A stretch of DNA of 32,741 bases from Methylococcales bacterium (GTDB lineage Bacteria; Pseudomonadota; Gammaproteobacteria; Methylococcales; Methylomonadaceae), in assembly GCA_003584865.1 (NCBI GenBank), contig QVQE01000164.1, positions 1 to 32,741 on the forward strand, written 5' to 3'. Position 1 is the first letter of the stretch. The number at the start of each line of letters is the position of its first letter. Under the pieces are notes generated by a model that worked only from the letters and a program-made list of their open reading frames with translations, was not told the origin of the DNA and ran no database searches. Below, one piece after another: positions 24,081 to 32,409 of the stretch. A program made the translations under genes and the position numbers.

Positions 24081-24623
24081 TGAATTAAGTGGTTTACTCT
24101 GAATCAAATTAAGTGTTTTCTCAGGTAAGGGGTTACTGCTGGTGCCTTCTAGGTATCGGCGGGACTCTTCATGTACCGTGGTCATAAAGTTAATCAGTTG
24201 CATCTCATGATGCATTTTTTGGTCAACCTCTTTGGCGTCCCACAGTTGGTTTAACAAGTGTTTCGCATGATGATGAATTGTAAAAGCAACGGCTTCGGGT
24301 AGATGAGTATAGCTACTTTGAATAGAACTTTTAAGGTGATCCAAGGCCGTTAAATATTGTTTGTAATCTTTTATATCTTGCTGGCATTTGGTCTTGAACA
24401 TAGTCAGTTCAGCTTCATTTTTAGTTCTTAGTATAGTAATGTCATGTTCTAACTGGACGCTACGCTTTTTTAAGTCCGCTTCTAGCGCCTTTGCAGCTAA
24501 GACACGATGATGTTTTAGTTTATTTTCTTGTTCCTGATTTTTCTCTTTCCACTGCAAGTTCTCATCCTTAATAGAATGAAAAATCTTCACTAAAGCGGTA
24601 GTCCAGTTTTTTAAGCGTGTCAT
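24075..24623 (-). CDS. hypothetical coiled-coil protein
   Basis: The 182-aa product has no signal peptide or membrane segment. Residues about 18-105 are strongly charged and helical (KDENLQWKEKNQEQENKLKHHR ... LEHDITILRTKNEAELTMFKTK), typical of a coiled coil. A His-rich stretch follows (AFTIHHHAKHLLNQLW ... KMHHEMQ). I do not recognise a family. It begins three bases after the stop of the membrane-protein gene upstream, so the two are co-transcribed and probably act together. Its last codons overlap the island-edge repeat, so its C-terminus may have been changed by the event that created the island. Confidence 0.6.
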   Translation of the reverse strand: MTRLKNWTTALVKIFHSIKDENLQWKEKNQEQENKLKHHRVLAAKALEADLKKRSVQLEHDITILRTKNEAELTMFKTKCQQDIKDYKQYLTALDHLKSSIQSSYTHLPEAVAFTIHHHAKHLLNQLWDAKEVDQKMHHEMQLINFMTTVHEESRRYLEGTSSNPLPEKTLNLIQSKPLNSE

Positions 24624-24626
24624 GGG

Positions 24627-25151
24627 CTAAATAAGGGTGGCTATTTCAGACTGTAGTTTTAATAAAGCCTCAATATTGTGTTCTTTTAGAGACTGATGAT
24701 AGATTTGTTGTAACTGTTGATAATGAGCTTTTGGCAAGTGCTTTTTAAGTGTCCGTAAATCGTTATGAATCGCTTTTGAAAGCGACTGTAGATGTTTTTT
24801 ATTATTGGCCTGTAATAAGCGCTTTCTTTTAAGGTCACTAAAGTAGGTAATCTGAACCGTTTTAAAATAAAACAGGCTTTTTAGTTGTTCCTGTTTGGCA
24901 TCAATAAACAATAATCGTCTTTCTAAGCGTTGTTTAGCTGAAATATAATCTAAAAAAGCCGTCAAGGTTAGTTTAGTCATGATAAATAAACCAGCGGTCA
25001 ATAAGAGTCCAAAGGCGGCCATCAGCAGAGCCAAGCCTAGTTGTGTCAGTATATTCGCTAGTCTGGGAATGGCTAACCAGAGAACCAGATCAACGGATAG
25101 AAATAAAGCAAAAGCGCTGAACACTAATAGCAAGGCAATTTTAATGAGCAT
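24627..25151 (-). CDS. hypothetical two-helix membrane protein with long cytoplasmic helical tail
   Basis: From ATG 25151 the product is 174 aa. Two hydrophobic segments are visible near residues 2-28 (LIKIALLLVFSAFALFL) and 36-62 (LGLALLMAAFGLLLTAGLF), followed by about 110 residues of basic, Gln- and Lys-rich helix (ISAKQRLERRLLF ... LKKHLPKAHYQQLQQIYHQ). The frame is open back to a TTG at 25184, which would add eleven residues; neither start has a strong Shine-Dalgarno. No family is recognised. It is the first gene of a two-gene unit with the coiled-coil gene and diverges from yciO. Confidence 0.6.
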   Translation of the reverse strand: MLIKIALLLVFSAFALFLSVDLVLWLAIPRLANILTQLGLALLMAAFGLLLTAGLFIMTKLTLTAFLDYISAKQRLERRLLFIDAKQEQLKSLFYFKTVQITYFSDLKRKRLLQANNKKHLQSLSKAIHNDLRTLKKHLPKAHYQQLQQIYHQSLKEHNIEALLKLQSEIATLI

Positions 25152-25240
25152 GGACGATGAGTGTTTTAGTGATTCATACTGCAAGCTTAACCGGATGTAA
25201 GTTATAATGTAACCCTATTAAATTTTAATTCCAAGTAGTA

Positions 25241-25864
25241 ATGATGTCTCAGTTTTTTGAAATACATCCAGAAAATCCTCAGTTGAGATTAATTCATCGT
25301 GCGGTAGAAATTATTCGTAAAGGCGGTGTAATCGCATATCCGACGGATTCTTCTTATGCCTTAGCTTGTCATCTCGGCGATAAACAGGCTTTGGATAAGA
25401 TACGCCGTATTAGGCAGTTAGATGATAAACATGACTTTACCTTAGTGTGTAAAGATCTGACTCAAGTCTCCAATTTTACCAAAATCGGTAATGAGGCTTA
25501 TCGACTGATTAAAACCTTAACACCAGGGCCATTTACGTTTATTTTGGATGCAACCCGTGAGGTGCCTAAAAAATTACAGCATCCCAAGAAAAAGACCATT
25601 GGTATACGGATACCGGATCATCCAGTTGCTCAGTTATTGTTGCAGGAGTTAGAAGAGGCATTATTTAGTGCTACGCTGATTTTACCAGGAGAAACCGAAG
25701 CCATGACTGATCCTTATGAGATTAGAAACAGACTTGAACACGAACTGGATTTAGTGATTGATGCCGGTATTATTGAATATGAAGAAACAACTATGATCGA
25801 GGTATCCAATCAGGGTGCATCAATCATTCGGCAGGGCAAGGGTATTGCTCCTATGCTAGATTAA
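25241..25864 (+). CDS. yciO: YciO-type Sua5/YrdC-like protein
   Basis: The 207-aa product belongs to the YrdC/Sua5 fold that makes threonylcarbamoyl-AMP for the tRNA t6A modification. Evidence is KGGVIAYPTDSSYALACHLGD near the N-terminus, the KRIRxL-like DKIRRIRQLDDKHDFTLVCKDL segment, LTPGPFTFILDAT and TIGIRIPDHPVAQ. The length and single domain match YciO rather than longer Sua5 or the shorter TsaC. The true YciO activity is less well settled than that of TsaC. ATG 25241 or the next codon ATG 25244 may be used. It heads the conserved group running to rluB. Confidence 0.88.
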   Translation: MMSQFFEIHPENPQLRLIHRAVEIIRKGGVIAYPTDSSYALACHLGDKQALDKIRRIRQLDDKHDFTLVCKDLTQVSNFTKIGNEAYRLIKTLTPGPFTFILDATREVPKKLQHPKKKTIGIRIPDHPVAQLLLQELEEALFSATLILPGETEAMTDPYEIRNRLEHELDLVIDAGIIEYEETTMIEVSNQGASIIRQGKGIAPMLD

Positions 25865-25879
25865 ATTTGAGAAACAGTA

Positions 25880-26536
25880 ATGGATGAGTTAACGTTAGTT
25901 CAACGTATCGTGATTTGGGTGTTGCCGGTTGTGTTTGCCATTACCGTGCATGAAGTGGCTCATGGTTGGGTAGCCAAGAAATACGGTGATAATACCGCTT
26001 CTATATTAGGTCGATTAACGTTGAATCCCATTAAGCATATTGATTTATTGGGGACGATTATTTTACCAGGTCTATTACTTCTTTCGGGTACCGGGTTTAT
26101 TTTTGGCTGGGCAAAGCCAGTGCCTGTTGATACAAGAAACTTTAAACGGCCCTTGCAAGACATGGCAGTAGTGGCTTTAGCGGGTCCGGTTTCTAATTTA
26201 TTGATGGCGGTTGCCTGGGCTTTGGTTGCCCGTTTGGGTGTTATTATTGGCGCAGGATTTGAGTCTATTTCTCATCCTTTAATCTATTCTGGTGTGGCGG
26301 GTATTTCAATTAATTTAGTATTAGCCCTGATTAATTTGTTACCGATACCGCCGCTGGATGGCAGTCGTATACTAACAGGTGTTTTGCCGAGTTATTGGGC
26401 CTGGCAATATAATCGATTAGAGCGTTATGGTTTTCTTATTCTAATGGCGCTGTTATATTTCAAAATACTGAATGTTATTTTAGAATACCCCTTATTTATT
26501 GCTCAGAAAATATTCTTTTCAATTGCTGGATTGTAG
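25880..26536 (+). CDS. site-2 protease family (M50) membrane metalloprotease
   Basis: The 218-aa integral membrane protein carries the zinc motif HEVAH (His24, Glu25, His28) in its first helix. The third ligand motif is in NLLPIPPLDGSRIL with Asp160. A GRLTLNPIKHIDLLGTIILPG segment follows the first helix, typical of the short group III S2P homologues without a PDZ domain. These cleave membrane-embedded substrates; the substrate is unknown. The gene starts 15 bases after yciO and precedes scpA, an arrangement seen in many gammaproteobacteria. Confidence 0.92.
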   Translation: MDELTLVQRIVIWVLPVVFAITVHEVAHGWVAKKYGDNTASILGRLTLNPIKHIDLLGTIILPGLLLLSGTGFIFGWAKPVPVDTRNFKRPLQDMAVVALAGPVSNLLMAVAWALVARLGVIIGAGFESISHPLIYSGVAGISINLVLALINLLPIPPLDGSRILTGVLPSYWAWQYNRLERYGFLILMALLYFKILNVILEYPLFIAQKIFFSIAGL

Positions 26537-26581
26537 TACGAATCAAGTTAGATTTAAGCTGACATTCACGTTGACTATAAC

Positions 26582-27406
26582 ATGATTAATACTGCGGTTG
26601 CTGTTTTGGAAGAAGCGCTGGAGACTTCTTTTGCAAGGGTTAATGGTGTTCCCTTTAATCAATTGCCAGAAGATCTTTATATTCCTCCTGATGCCTTAGA
26701 AGTTTTTCTGGACTTATTTGAAGGGCCGCTGGATTTGTTACTTTATCTGATTAAACGTCAGAACCTGGATATTGTGAATATCCCTATTGCTCAAATTACC
26801 CATCAATATATCAGTTATATTCAGATAATGGGTGTGTTGAATCTTGAGTTAGCAGCAGAATATTTGGTGATGGCGGCATTATTGGCCGAGATTAAATCCA
26901 GAATGTTATTGCCAAGACAGACAGAGCAGGAAGAGGGTGAAGAAGATCCCCGGGCAACCTTAATTCGTAGGCTTCAGGAATATGAATGTATTAAAGCAGC
27001 CGCAGAAGAGATCGATTTATTACCCAGAATTGAGCGTGATATATTTACCATAGAGGTAGATGTATCGGCTTTGAATATTGAGCAACAACTGCCCGATATA
27101 CACTTAAAAGATATGTTGTTGGCGTTTCAGGATGTTCTAAAGCGCGTTGATCAACTGAGTCACCACCAAATTACCAAAGAAGCTTTATCCGTCCGTGAAA
27201 GAATGGCAACCATTATGGCAGTCCTTGAAGGAGAAAATAGCCTCCTTTTCTCGCAATTATTTATCCGAAAAGAAGGTCGACACGGAGTCGTTGTCTCGTT
27301 TTTGGCCATCCTCGAACTCGCAAAAGAAGGACTCATCGAAATTATCCAGTCAGAACCCTTCGGAGACATACGAGTTAGAAGTACTAGTACTGCCGCCACC
27401 GCCTAA
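26582..27406 (+). CDS. scpA: segregation and condensation protein ScpA
   Basis: ScpA is the kleisin subunit that joins SMC (or MukB-like) heads in the bacterial condensin. The 274-aa product has the conserved N-terminal FEGPLDLLLYLIKRQNLDIVNIPIAQITHQYI, then EYLVMAALLAEIKSRMLLP. The winged-helix C-terminus reads VVSFLAILELAKEGLIEIIQSEPFGDI. About 38 residues before FEGPLDLLL are longer than in many ScpA proteins. No clear Shine-Dalgarno precedes ATG 26582. The 3' end overlaps the open frame of scpB. No smc gene is in the window. Confidence 0.94.
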   Translation: MINTAVAVLEEALETSFARVNGVPFNQLPEDLYIPPDALEVFLDLFEGPLDLLLYLIKRQNLDIVNIPIAQITHQYISYIQIMGVLNLELAAEYLVMAALLAEIKSRMLLPRQTEQEEGEEDPRATLIRRLQEYECIKAAAEEIDLLPRIERDIFTIEVDVSALNIEQQLPDIHLKDMLLAFQDVLKRVDQLSHHQITKEALSVRERMATIMAVLEGENSLLFSQLFIRKEGRHGVVVSFLAILELAKEGLIEIIQSEPFGDIRVRSTSTAATA

Positions 27407-28202
27407 GAAGGTCGTCAAGCCTAGAAAAAAACCAGTTGTTGAGAAAATACCTGTTTTGGTATTGCCTGATGACTCTTTAGAGAGTCATTTAATTAACTCA
27501 GCGATAGAGACGACTACAAGGCCGATTAGATTGCGTCGGCTGGGTAAGTTTAGGAAGCAAGCTAATAAGCAACCACTAGAAACGACATTAAGTACGACGA
27601 ATGATAAAGTGACTGAACCCATTGAAGTTAACGAAAAAATAAAACGTATTGTTGAGGCCATTCTATTTGTAGCGAAAAGGCCTATGACCGCTAAGCAGGT
27701 CTTGCAAGTGTTTCCTGAGTTGGAGCAACCTGAGTTGCAAGAGATACAGGTAGCGATAGAGCTTATTATAGAAGACTATAGTGCAAGGCCGATTGAATTA
27801 AAGCAGGTTGCAAGTGGTTATCGGTTTCAAATTAAGTCGGACTTATCGCGGTGGGTAGCGCGTTTGTTTGAAGAAAAACCGCCTAAATATTCACGTGCTT
27901 TGTTAGAAACATTGGCTATTATAACGTATAGACAACCCGTTACTCGTGCAGACATTGAAGATATCAGAGGAGTTAGTGTCAGTTCAAGTATTATTCAGAC
28001 CTTGCTTGAGCGTGAATGGATTAGAGTGGTGGGGCACAAAGAAGCACCGGGTAGGCCGGGTTTATATGGCACAACCAAGCAGTTTCTGGATTATTTTAAC
28101 GTAACATCTTTAAGTGAACTGCCGGCGTTAGGTGATATTAAACACCTCGATGAGTCGGTAGAAAACAGGCAACAACCGACGCAGGTAATGAGTGAAAAGT
28201 AA
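27195..28202 (+). CDS. scpB: segregation and condensation protein ScpB, start uncertain
   Basis: The conserved ScpB core (two winged helices) begins near EKIKRIVEAILFVAKRPMTAKQVL and runs through RALLETLAIITYRQPVTRADIEDIRGV and GRPGLYGTTKQFLDYF. It partners ScpA in condensin loading. The start is a problem. The frame opens at GTG 27195, deep inside scpA, and has no ATG before residue 161 of the frame, which already lies in the conserved core. The first 70 codons would be fully overlapped by the C-terminal winged helix of scpA. A TTG near 27453-27462 is a possible start, giving a Lys/Arg-rich lead-in of about 60 residues. I give the maximal frame. The stop overlaps the rluB GTG start. Confidence 0.88.
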   Translation: MKEWQPLWQSLKEKIASFSRNYLSEKKVDTESLSRFWPSSNSQKKDSSKLSSQNPSETYELEVLVLPPPPKKVVKPRKKPVVEKIPVLVLPDDSLESHLINSAIETTTRPIRLRRLGKFRKQANKQPLETTLSTTNDKVTEPIEVNEKIKRIVEAILFVAKRPMTAKQVLQVFPELEQPELQEIQVAIELIIEDYSARPIELKQVASGYRFQIKSDLSRWVARLFEEKPPKYSRALLETLAIITYRQPVTRADIEDIRGVSVSSSIIQTLLEREWIRVVGHKEAPGRPGLYGTTKQFLDYFNVTSLSELPALGDIKHLDESVENRQQPTQVMSEK

Positions 28203-29220
28203 TAAACCAAGTAGTGGAACATCAAAGCCGCCAAGTAATTCATCGGCTAGAGTCAATAAGTCGCCGAAACAGCAGCGCAAAAATCAGGAAAGACACACGC
28301 CTAAGGATGTTGATTACAAGCAGTCACCCGCTGCCAACGCAACTAAGAAACAATCAGGTGATCCTAAGGCGAGTGCCAAGCCAGTTAAAAAGAGTGAGAA
28401 TCCTCAGGGAAGTGCTCAGGGTGAGCGAATTCAGAAGGTTTTGGCACGGGGTGGCGTGGGTTCCAGAAGAGAAATAGAGCGCTGGATTGATGAAGGACGA
28501 TTGAAATTAAATGGAGAGCCTGTTAAGTTAGGTGATCGCCTAAAAGCAGGTGATTATTTACAGCTTAATGAGCGAGTCGTGCATTGGGAAAAGTTTGCGA
28601 TTCAACCGACTCGGGTATTGCTTTATCATAAGCCTACAGGCGAGGTGGTTACTCGTCGTGACCCTGAAGGTAGACCCGTTGTCTTTACCCAGTTGCCGTC
28701 ATTAACCACGGCTCGATGGATCTCGGTCGGTCGCTTGGATATTAATACTTCAGGATTATTATTGATCACCAATAACGGTGAGCTGGCTAATAAATTAATG
28801 CATCCATCGACTCAGGTCCAACGAGAATATGCAGTACGTATTTTGGGTGAGGTATCCGACGCTACTTTAGAAAGGCTTAAAGAAGGTGTTGAACTTGAAG
28901 ACGGTAAGGCAAAGTTTGATGAAATTCATTTCTTTGGCGGGGAAGGTGCCAATAAATGGTATAACGTTATCGTTAGTGAAGGGCGTAATCGTTTGGTCAG
29001 GCGCTTATGGGAATCTCAAGAAGTCGTCGTAAGTCGTTTAATGCGGGTTCGCTATGGGCCGGTAGTTTTGCCTGAGCGTTTAAAAACGTGTACCTTTTAT
29101 GAATTGACTGATAAGGAGTTGGATCTGTTATTTGAGTTTGCGGGTTTAGAGCGCAATGAGCCGGTCGCGGTGAAAGTTGAGCCGGAGACTCGTAGAGTTC
29201 AAAACCCTAGAAAACGATAA
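28192..29220 (+). CDS. rluB: 23S rRNA pseudouridine-2605 synthase RluB
   Basis: The 342-aa enzyme converts U2605 of 23S rRNA to pseudouridine. A low-complexity Lys/Ser/Gln-rich N-terminus (about residues 1-75) is followed by an S4 RNA-binding domain (ERIQKVLARGGVGSRREIERWI). The RsuA/RluB catalytic domain follows, with Asp183 in GRLDINTSGLLL and the later EGRNRLVRRLWE motif. The start is GTG 28192, overlapping the last four codons of scpB, with AGG about eight bases upstream, which fits translational coupling. It ends directly at a REP-like repeat. Confidence 0.94.
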   Translation: MKSNKPSSGTSKPPSNSSARVNKSPKQQRKNQERHTPKDVDYKQSPAANATKKQSGDPKASAKPVKKSENPQGSAQGERIQKVLARGGVGSRREIERWIDEGRLKLNGEPVKLGDRLKAGDYLQLNERVVHWEKFAIQPTRVLLYHKPTGEVVTRRDPEGRPVVFTQLPSLTTARWISVGRLDINTSGLLLITNNGELANKLMHPSTQVQREYAVRILGEVSDATLERLKEGVELEDGKAKFDEIHFFGGEGANKWYNVIVSEGRNRLVRRLWESQEVVVSRLMRVRYGPVVLPERLKTCTFYELTDKELDLLFEFAGLERNEPVAVKVEPETRRVQNPRKR

Positions 29221-29263
29221 AATCTCCCCTAACCCCTCTTTATTTAAGGAGGGGGACTGAATA
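29217..29263. repeat. REP-like palindromic repeat, copy 2
   Basis: The same unit as at 21818-21863 starts within the rluB stop codon. The stem CCCCTC/GAGGGG continues through T-G, T-A, T-A and A-T pairs to a two-base loop. Although loop bases differ from copy 1, pairing is kept. It may serve as the rluB terminator. Confidence 0.7.
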
Positions 29264-29346
29264 CCTGCTAGTAAACAAAGTACCCTGTAGGTCGTTTTAA
29301 ATTATTTCCTGATTGACCTGTTGTAACGCATAAAATAATTTAAGGG

Positions 29347-29374
29347 TTGCTTAAGTTGAATCTATTGGTATAAT
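29347..29374 (+). promoter_or_regulatory. sigma-70 promoter of tRNA-Val(GAC)
   Basis: TTGCTT (29347-29352), a 16-base spacer and a perfect TATAAT (29369-29374) lie 27 bases upstream of the tRNA. Confidence 0.65.
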
Positions 29375-29401
29375 AATCGGCTATTGAAGTTACTTAACTT
29401 C

Positions 29402-29478
29402 AGGCGCGTAGCTCAGTTGGTTAGAGCACCACCTTGACATGGTGGGGGTCGTTGGTTCGAGTCCAATCGTGCCTACCA
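29402..29478 (+). tRNA. tRNA-Val (anticodon GAC)
   Basis: The 77-nt cloverleaf has acceptor AGGCGCG paired with CGTGCCT (one G-U pair), anticodon stem CCACC/GGTGG with loop TTGACAT giving GAC, a T-arm with GGTTCGAGTCC, and an encoded CCA. It is a different isoacceptor from the tRNA-Val(UAC) at 3292. Confidence 0.96.
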
Positions 29479-29484
29479 GACATC

Positions 29485-29512
29485 AAAGCACTGCTTAAGC
29501 GGTGCTTTTTTT
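29485..29512 (+). terminator. intrinsic terminator after tRNA-Val(GAC)
   Basis: AAAGCAC-T-GCTT pairs with AAGC-G-GTGCTTT (one T-G pair) and is followed by a T run. It lies 27 bases before the thrS start codon, so read-through or attenuation into thrS cannot be excluded. Confidence 0.82.
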
Positions 29513-29538
29513 ATTGTAGCAACTAAAAACATAATAAA

Positions 29539-31449
29539 ATGCCCGTAATTACTCTTCCTGATGGCTCTAGTCGTGAGTTTGACCATGTTGTTACAGTCAT
29601 GGATGTTGCCCGCTCTATAGGCACAGGATTAGCTAAAGCCACCTTGGCAGGTCGTATTAATGGGGCTTTGGTTGATGCCAGTACTGCTATTGATCAAGAC
29701 GTTTCATTGCAAATCATTACCGCAAAAGACGAAGAGGGCGTTGATGTTATCCGCCATTCTACCGCGCATTTATTAGCGCAAGCCGTTAAACAATTATTTC
29801 CTGAAGCACAGGTGACTATTGGGCCGGTTATAGAAAACGGCTTCTACTATGACTTTTCTTATCATAGACCTTTTACACCTGACGACCTCAAGGCTATTGA
29901 AGCTAGAATGCAGCAATTAGTGTCTGAAGATCATGTGGTTAATCGTTCTGTGTTAAGTCGTGATGCTGCGGTAGATTTTTTTAAAGGCTTGGGTGAGCGT
30001 TATAAAGCCGAATTGATTGAATCAATTCCAGCAGATCAAGATTTATCGCTTTATCAGCAAGGCAGTTTTACCGATCTATGTAGAGGGCCTCATGTCCCTA
30101 GTACGGGTAAGTTAGGCGGTTTTAAGTTAATGAAGATTGCGGGTGCTTATTGGCGCGGTAATTCTGATAACGAAATGTTACAACGTATCTACGGTACGGC
30201 ATGGGCTGATAAAAAGGAATTACAGGCTTATTTACACCGCTTGGAAGAAGCTGAAAAGCGTGATCACCGTAAATTGGCAAAAACTTTTGATTTGTTTCAT
30301 ATTCAGGAAGAGGCGCCTGGTATGGTGTTCTGGCATGATAAAGGCTGGGTCATTTATCAGCAAATTGAACAGTTCATTCGTGAGAAATTACGGGTTAATG
30401 GTTATGGTGAAGTTAAAACACCACAACTTGTCGATCGTTCTCTTTGGGAAAAGTCAGGCCATTGGGATAAGTTTGGTGCGATGATTTTTACCACTCATTC
30501 GGAAAGTCGTGATTATGCGATTAAGCCGATGAACTGTCCGTGCCATGTACAGATTTATAACCTAGGCATTAAAAGTTATCGTGATTTGCCGATTCGTATT
30601 GCAGAGTTTGGTTCTTGTCACCGAAATGAGCCCTCAGGTACTTTGCATGGCTTGATGCGGGTCAGAAACTTTGTTCAGGATGATGCGCATATCTTTTGTA
30701 CAGAAAGTCAGATTCAAGACGAAGTGTCTACTTTTATCGATATGCTATTCTCCATTTATAGTGAGTTTGGTTTTAACGAAGTCATTATGAAATTATCAAC
30801 CCGTCCTGAAAATAGAGTGGGTGATGATGCGGTTTGGGATAAAGCGGAAACTGCGCTGGCTTTAGCGTTGGATAATAAAGGCTTAAAGTGGGATCTGCAG
30901 CCGGGTGAAGGTGCTTTTTATGGGCCTAAAATTGAATTCTCCTTAAAAGATTGTATTGGTCGTGTTTGGCAATGCGGTACAATCCAGGTTGATTTTTCTA
31001 TGCCGGGTCGTTTAGGTGCCACTTATATTGCTGAAGATGGCTCAAAGCAAGTGCCTGTGATGTTACATCGTGCCATATTGGGATCTCTGGAAAGATTTAT
31101 CGGAATTCTGATTGAGCAATATGCCGGTACCTTCCCTTTATGGTTAGCACCGGTGCAAGTGATGGTGCTGGATATTGCTGATCGACAGGCTGTTTATGCT
31201 ACTCAAATCATGAAAGAGTTAGAGCAACAGGGTGTTAGGGTAAAAATTGACTTGAGAAATGAGAAGATCGGGTTTAAAATTCGCGAACACTCTATGCAAC
31301 GCATACCGTATTTGGTCATTGTGGGTGACAAAGAATTAGAAGAGCAAAATATCACCGTACGTACGCAAAAAGGTGAAGATTTAGGTAGTCTGTCAATCGG
31401 TGAGTTTGCAGAACATATTAAGCAAGAGATTGCGGATAGAAAATTATAG
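29539..31449 (+). CDS. thrS: threonyl-tRNA synthetase
   Basis: ThrRS charges tRNA-Thr and edits mischarged Ser. The 636-aa protein has the TGS domain (residues 1 to about 62) and the editing domain with HxxxH at His73 and His77, the same numbers as in E. coli. The class II catalytic core has zinc-ligand segments NCPCH, DDAHIF and [14 protein letters not shown], and an anticodon-binding domain follows (from about 535). The start matches the family ([10 protein letters not shown]). No Shine-Dalgarno is visible before ATG; in E. coli thrS is autoregulated through its leader, but I cannot identify an operator structure here. It heads the thrS-infC-rpmI-rplT operon. Confidence 0.97.
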   Translation: MPVITLPDGSSREFDHVVTVMDVARSIGTGLAKATLAGRINGALVDASTAIDQDVSLQIITAKDEEGVDVIRHSTAHLLAQAVKQLFPEAQVTIGPVIENGFYYDFSYHRPFTPDDLKAIEARMQQLVSEDHVVNRSVLSRDAAVDFFKGLGERYKAELIESIPADQDLSLYQQGSFTDLCRGPHVPSTGKLGGFKLMKIAGAYWRGNSDNEMLQRIYGTAWADKKELQAYLHRLEEAEKRDHRKLAKTFDLFHIQEEAPGMVFWHDKGWVIYQQIEQFIREKLRVNGYGEVKTPQLVDRSLWEKSGHWDKFGAMIFTTHSESRDYAIKPMNCPCHVQIYNLGIKSYRDLPIRIAEFGSCHRNEPSGTLHGLMRVRNFVQDDAHIFCTESQIQDEVSTFIDMLFSIYSEFGFNEVIMKLSTRPENRVGDDAVWDKAETALALALDNKGLKWDLQPGEGAFYGPKIEFSLKDCIGRVWQCGTIQVDFSMPGRLGATYIAEDGSKQVPVMLHRAILGSLERFIGILIEQYAGTFPLWLAPVQVMVLDIADRQAVYATQIMKELEQQGVRVKIDLRNEKIGFKIREHSMQRIPYLVIVGDKELEEQNITVRTQKGEDLGSLSIGEFAEHIKQEIADRKL

Positions 31450-31470
31450 TATTTATTGGAGGATTAGGGT

Positions 31471-31995
31471 ATCGCTGCTAAAAAAGATGAAACGCGTCTG
31501 AATGATTCAATCACCGCTAGACGGGTGAGGGTAACAGGGGTAGAGGGTGAAGCATTAGGTATTATCTCGCTGGATGAAGCCAAACAGATTGCTTATGCGG
31601 CAGACTTGGATTTAGTAGAAATATCACCAAACGCGGATCCCCCGGTTTGTAAGATAATGAACTACGGCAAGTACCAGTTTGAGCTTAACAAGAAGCTTCA
31701 GGTTGCCAAAAAGAAACAAAAGCAAATTCAGGTTAAAGAAATTAAATTCAGACCTGGTACCGATGAGGGCGATTATCAGGTTAAACTGCGTAGTTTAACT
31801 AAGTTTCTCAATGAGGGTGATAAAACGAAAGTCACCGTTCGCTATCGTGGGCGTGAAATGGCTCATCGTGAAATTGGCATAGATTTGTTAAAGCGTATCG
31901 AAAAAGATTTGGAAGAAATAGCCATTGTCGAGCAATTTCCAAAAATGGAAGGCCGTCAAATGATTATGGTTATGTCACCTAAAAAGAAAAAATAA
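31471..31995 (+). CDS. infC: translation initiation factor IF-3, AUC start
   Basis: IF-3 binds the 30S subunit and proofreads start codons. From ATC 31471 the product is 174 aa, the normal length. It begins [20 protein letters not shown], has the tyrosine-rich linker [11 protein letters not shown], and a C-terminal domain with [20 protein letters not shown] strong GGAGG (31458-31462) lies eight bases before ATC. An in-frame stop sits at 31465-31467, so only GGT and ATC precede the conserved protein. The next in-frame standard start (GTG 31525) would remove conserved residues. Rare AUU/AUC starts are a known hallmark of infC and permit autoregulation, because IF-3 rejects such codons. Confidence 0.95.
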   Translation: MAAKKDETRLNDSITARRVRVTGVEGEALGIISLDEAKQIAYAADLDLVEISPNADPPVCKIMNYGKYQFELNKKLQVAKKKQKQIQVKEIKFRPGTDEGDYQVKLRSLTKFLNEGDKTKVTVRYRGREMAHREIGIDLLKRIEKDLEEIAIVEQFPKMEGRQMIMVMSPKKKK

Positions 31996-32198
31996 TTTAA
32001 TAACTGATTACATCGCCACTTTATTGTTGGGGTGCAGTTCTGTGAGGACATATTAATTATGTTTTCATAGTTAACAGCAGAGGAATTGCTGTTTAAAGTA
32101 TTACTGCAAGTAATACTAGTAATTCTTCAGGGCCATGCATTTTGCCTTGTTGGGTTATGTCTCAGGGATTTTTATTTATATATTATTGGAGCAAACAA
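31996..32198 (+). promoter_or_regulatory. rpmI leader with stem-loops, candidate L20 autoregulatory region
   Basis: The 203-base gap contains AACAGCA/TGCTGTT (32073-32079 with 32087-32093) and AGTATTAC/GTAATACT (32097-32104 with 32110-32117). In other bacteria L20 represses rpmI-rplT by binding RNA structures in this region. Neither hairpin is followed by a T run. Regulatory use is inferred from position. Confidence 0.4.
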
Positions 32199-32396
32199 AT
32201 GCCAAAGATAAAAACTAACCGTGGTGCTGCTAAGCGTTTTAGGCGCACGGGTAACGGCGATTTTAAATGTGGACAGTCACATCGCCGTCATATTTTGACT
32301 AAGAAGTCTACTAAGAGAAAAAGACAGTTACGTTCACCCGCAACTATTCATCCATCAGATGTGCGTATGGCCATACGTATGATGCCATACAGTTGA
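32199..32396 (+). CDS. rpmI: 50S ribosomal protein bL35
   Basis: The 65-aa basic protein starts [20 protein letters not shown] and continues [18 protein letters not shown], which is diagnostic for bL35. The frame is open further upstream (to 32142), but ATG 32199 has a GGAG Shine-Dalgarno eight to ten bases before it and gives the universal start. rplT follows after 13 bases. Confidence 0.97.
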   Translation: MPKIKTNRGAAKRFRRTGNGDFKCGQSHRRHILTKKSTKRKRQLRSPATIHPSDVRMAIRMMPYS

Positions 32397-32409
32397 TAGG
32401 GGATTAAGA

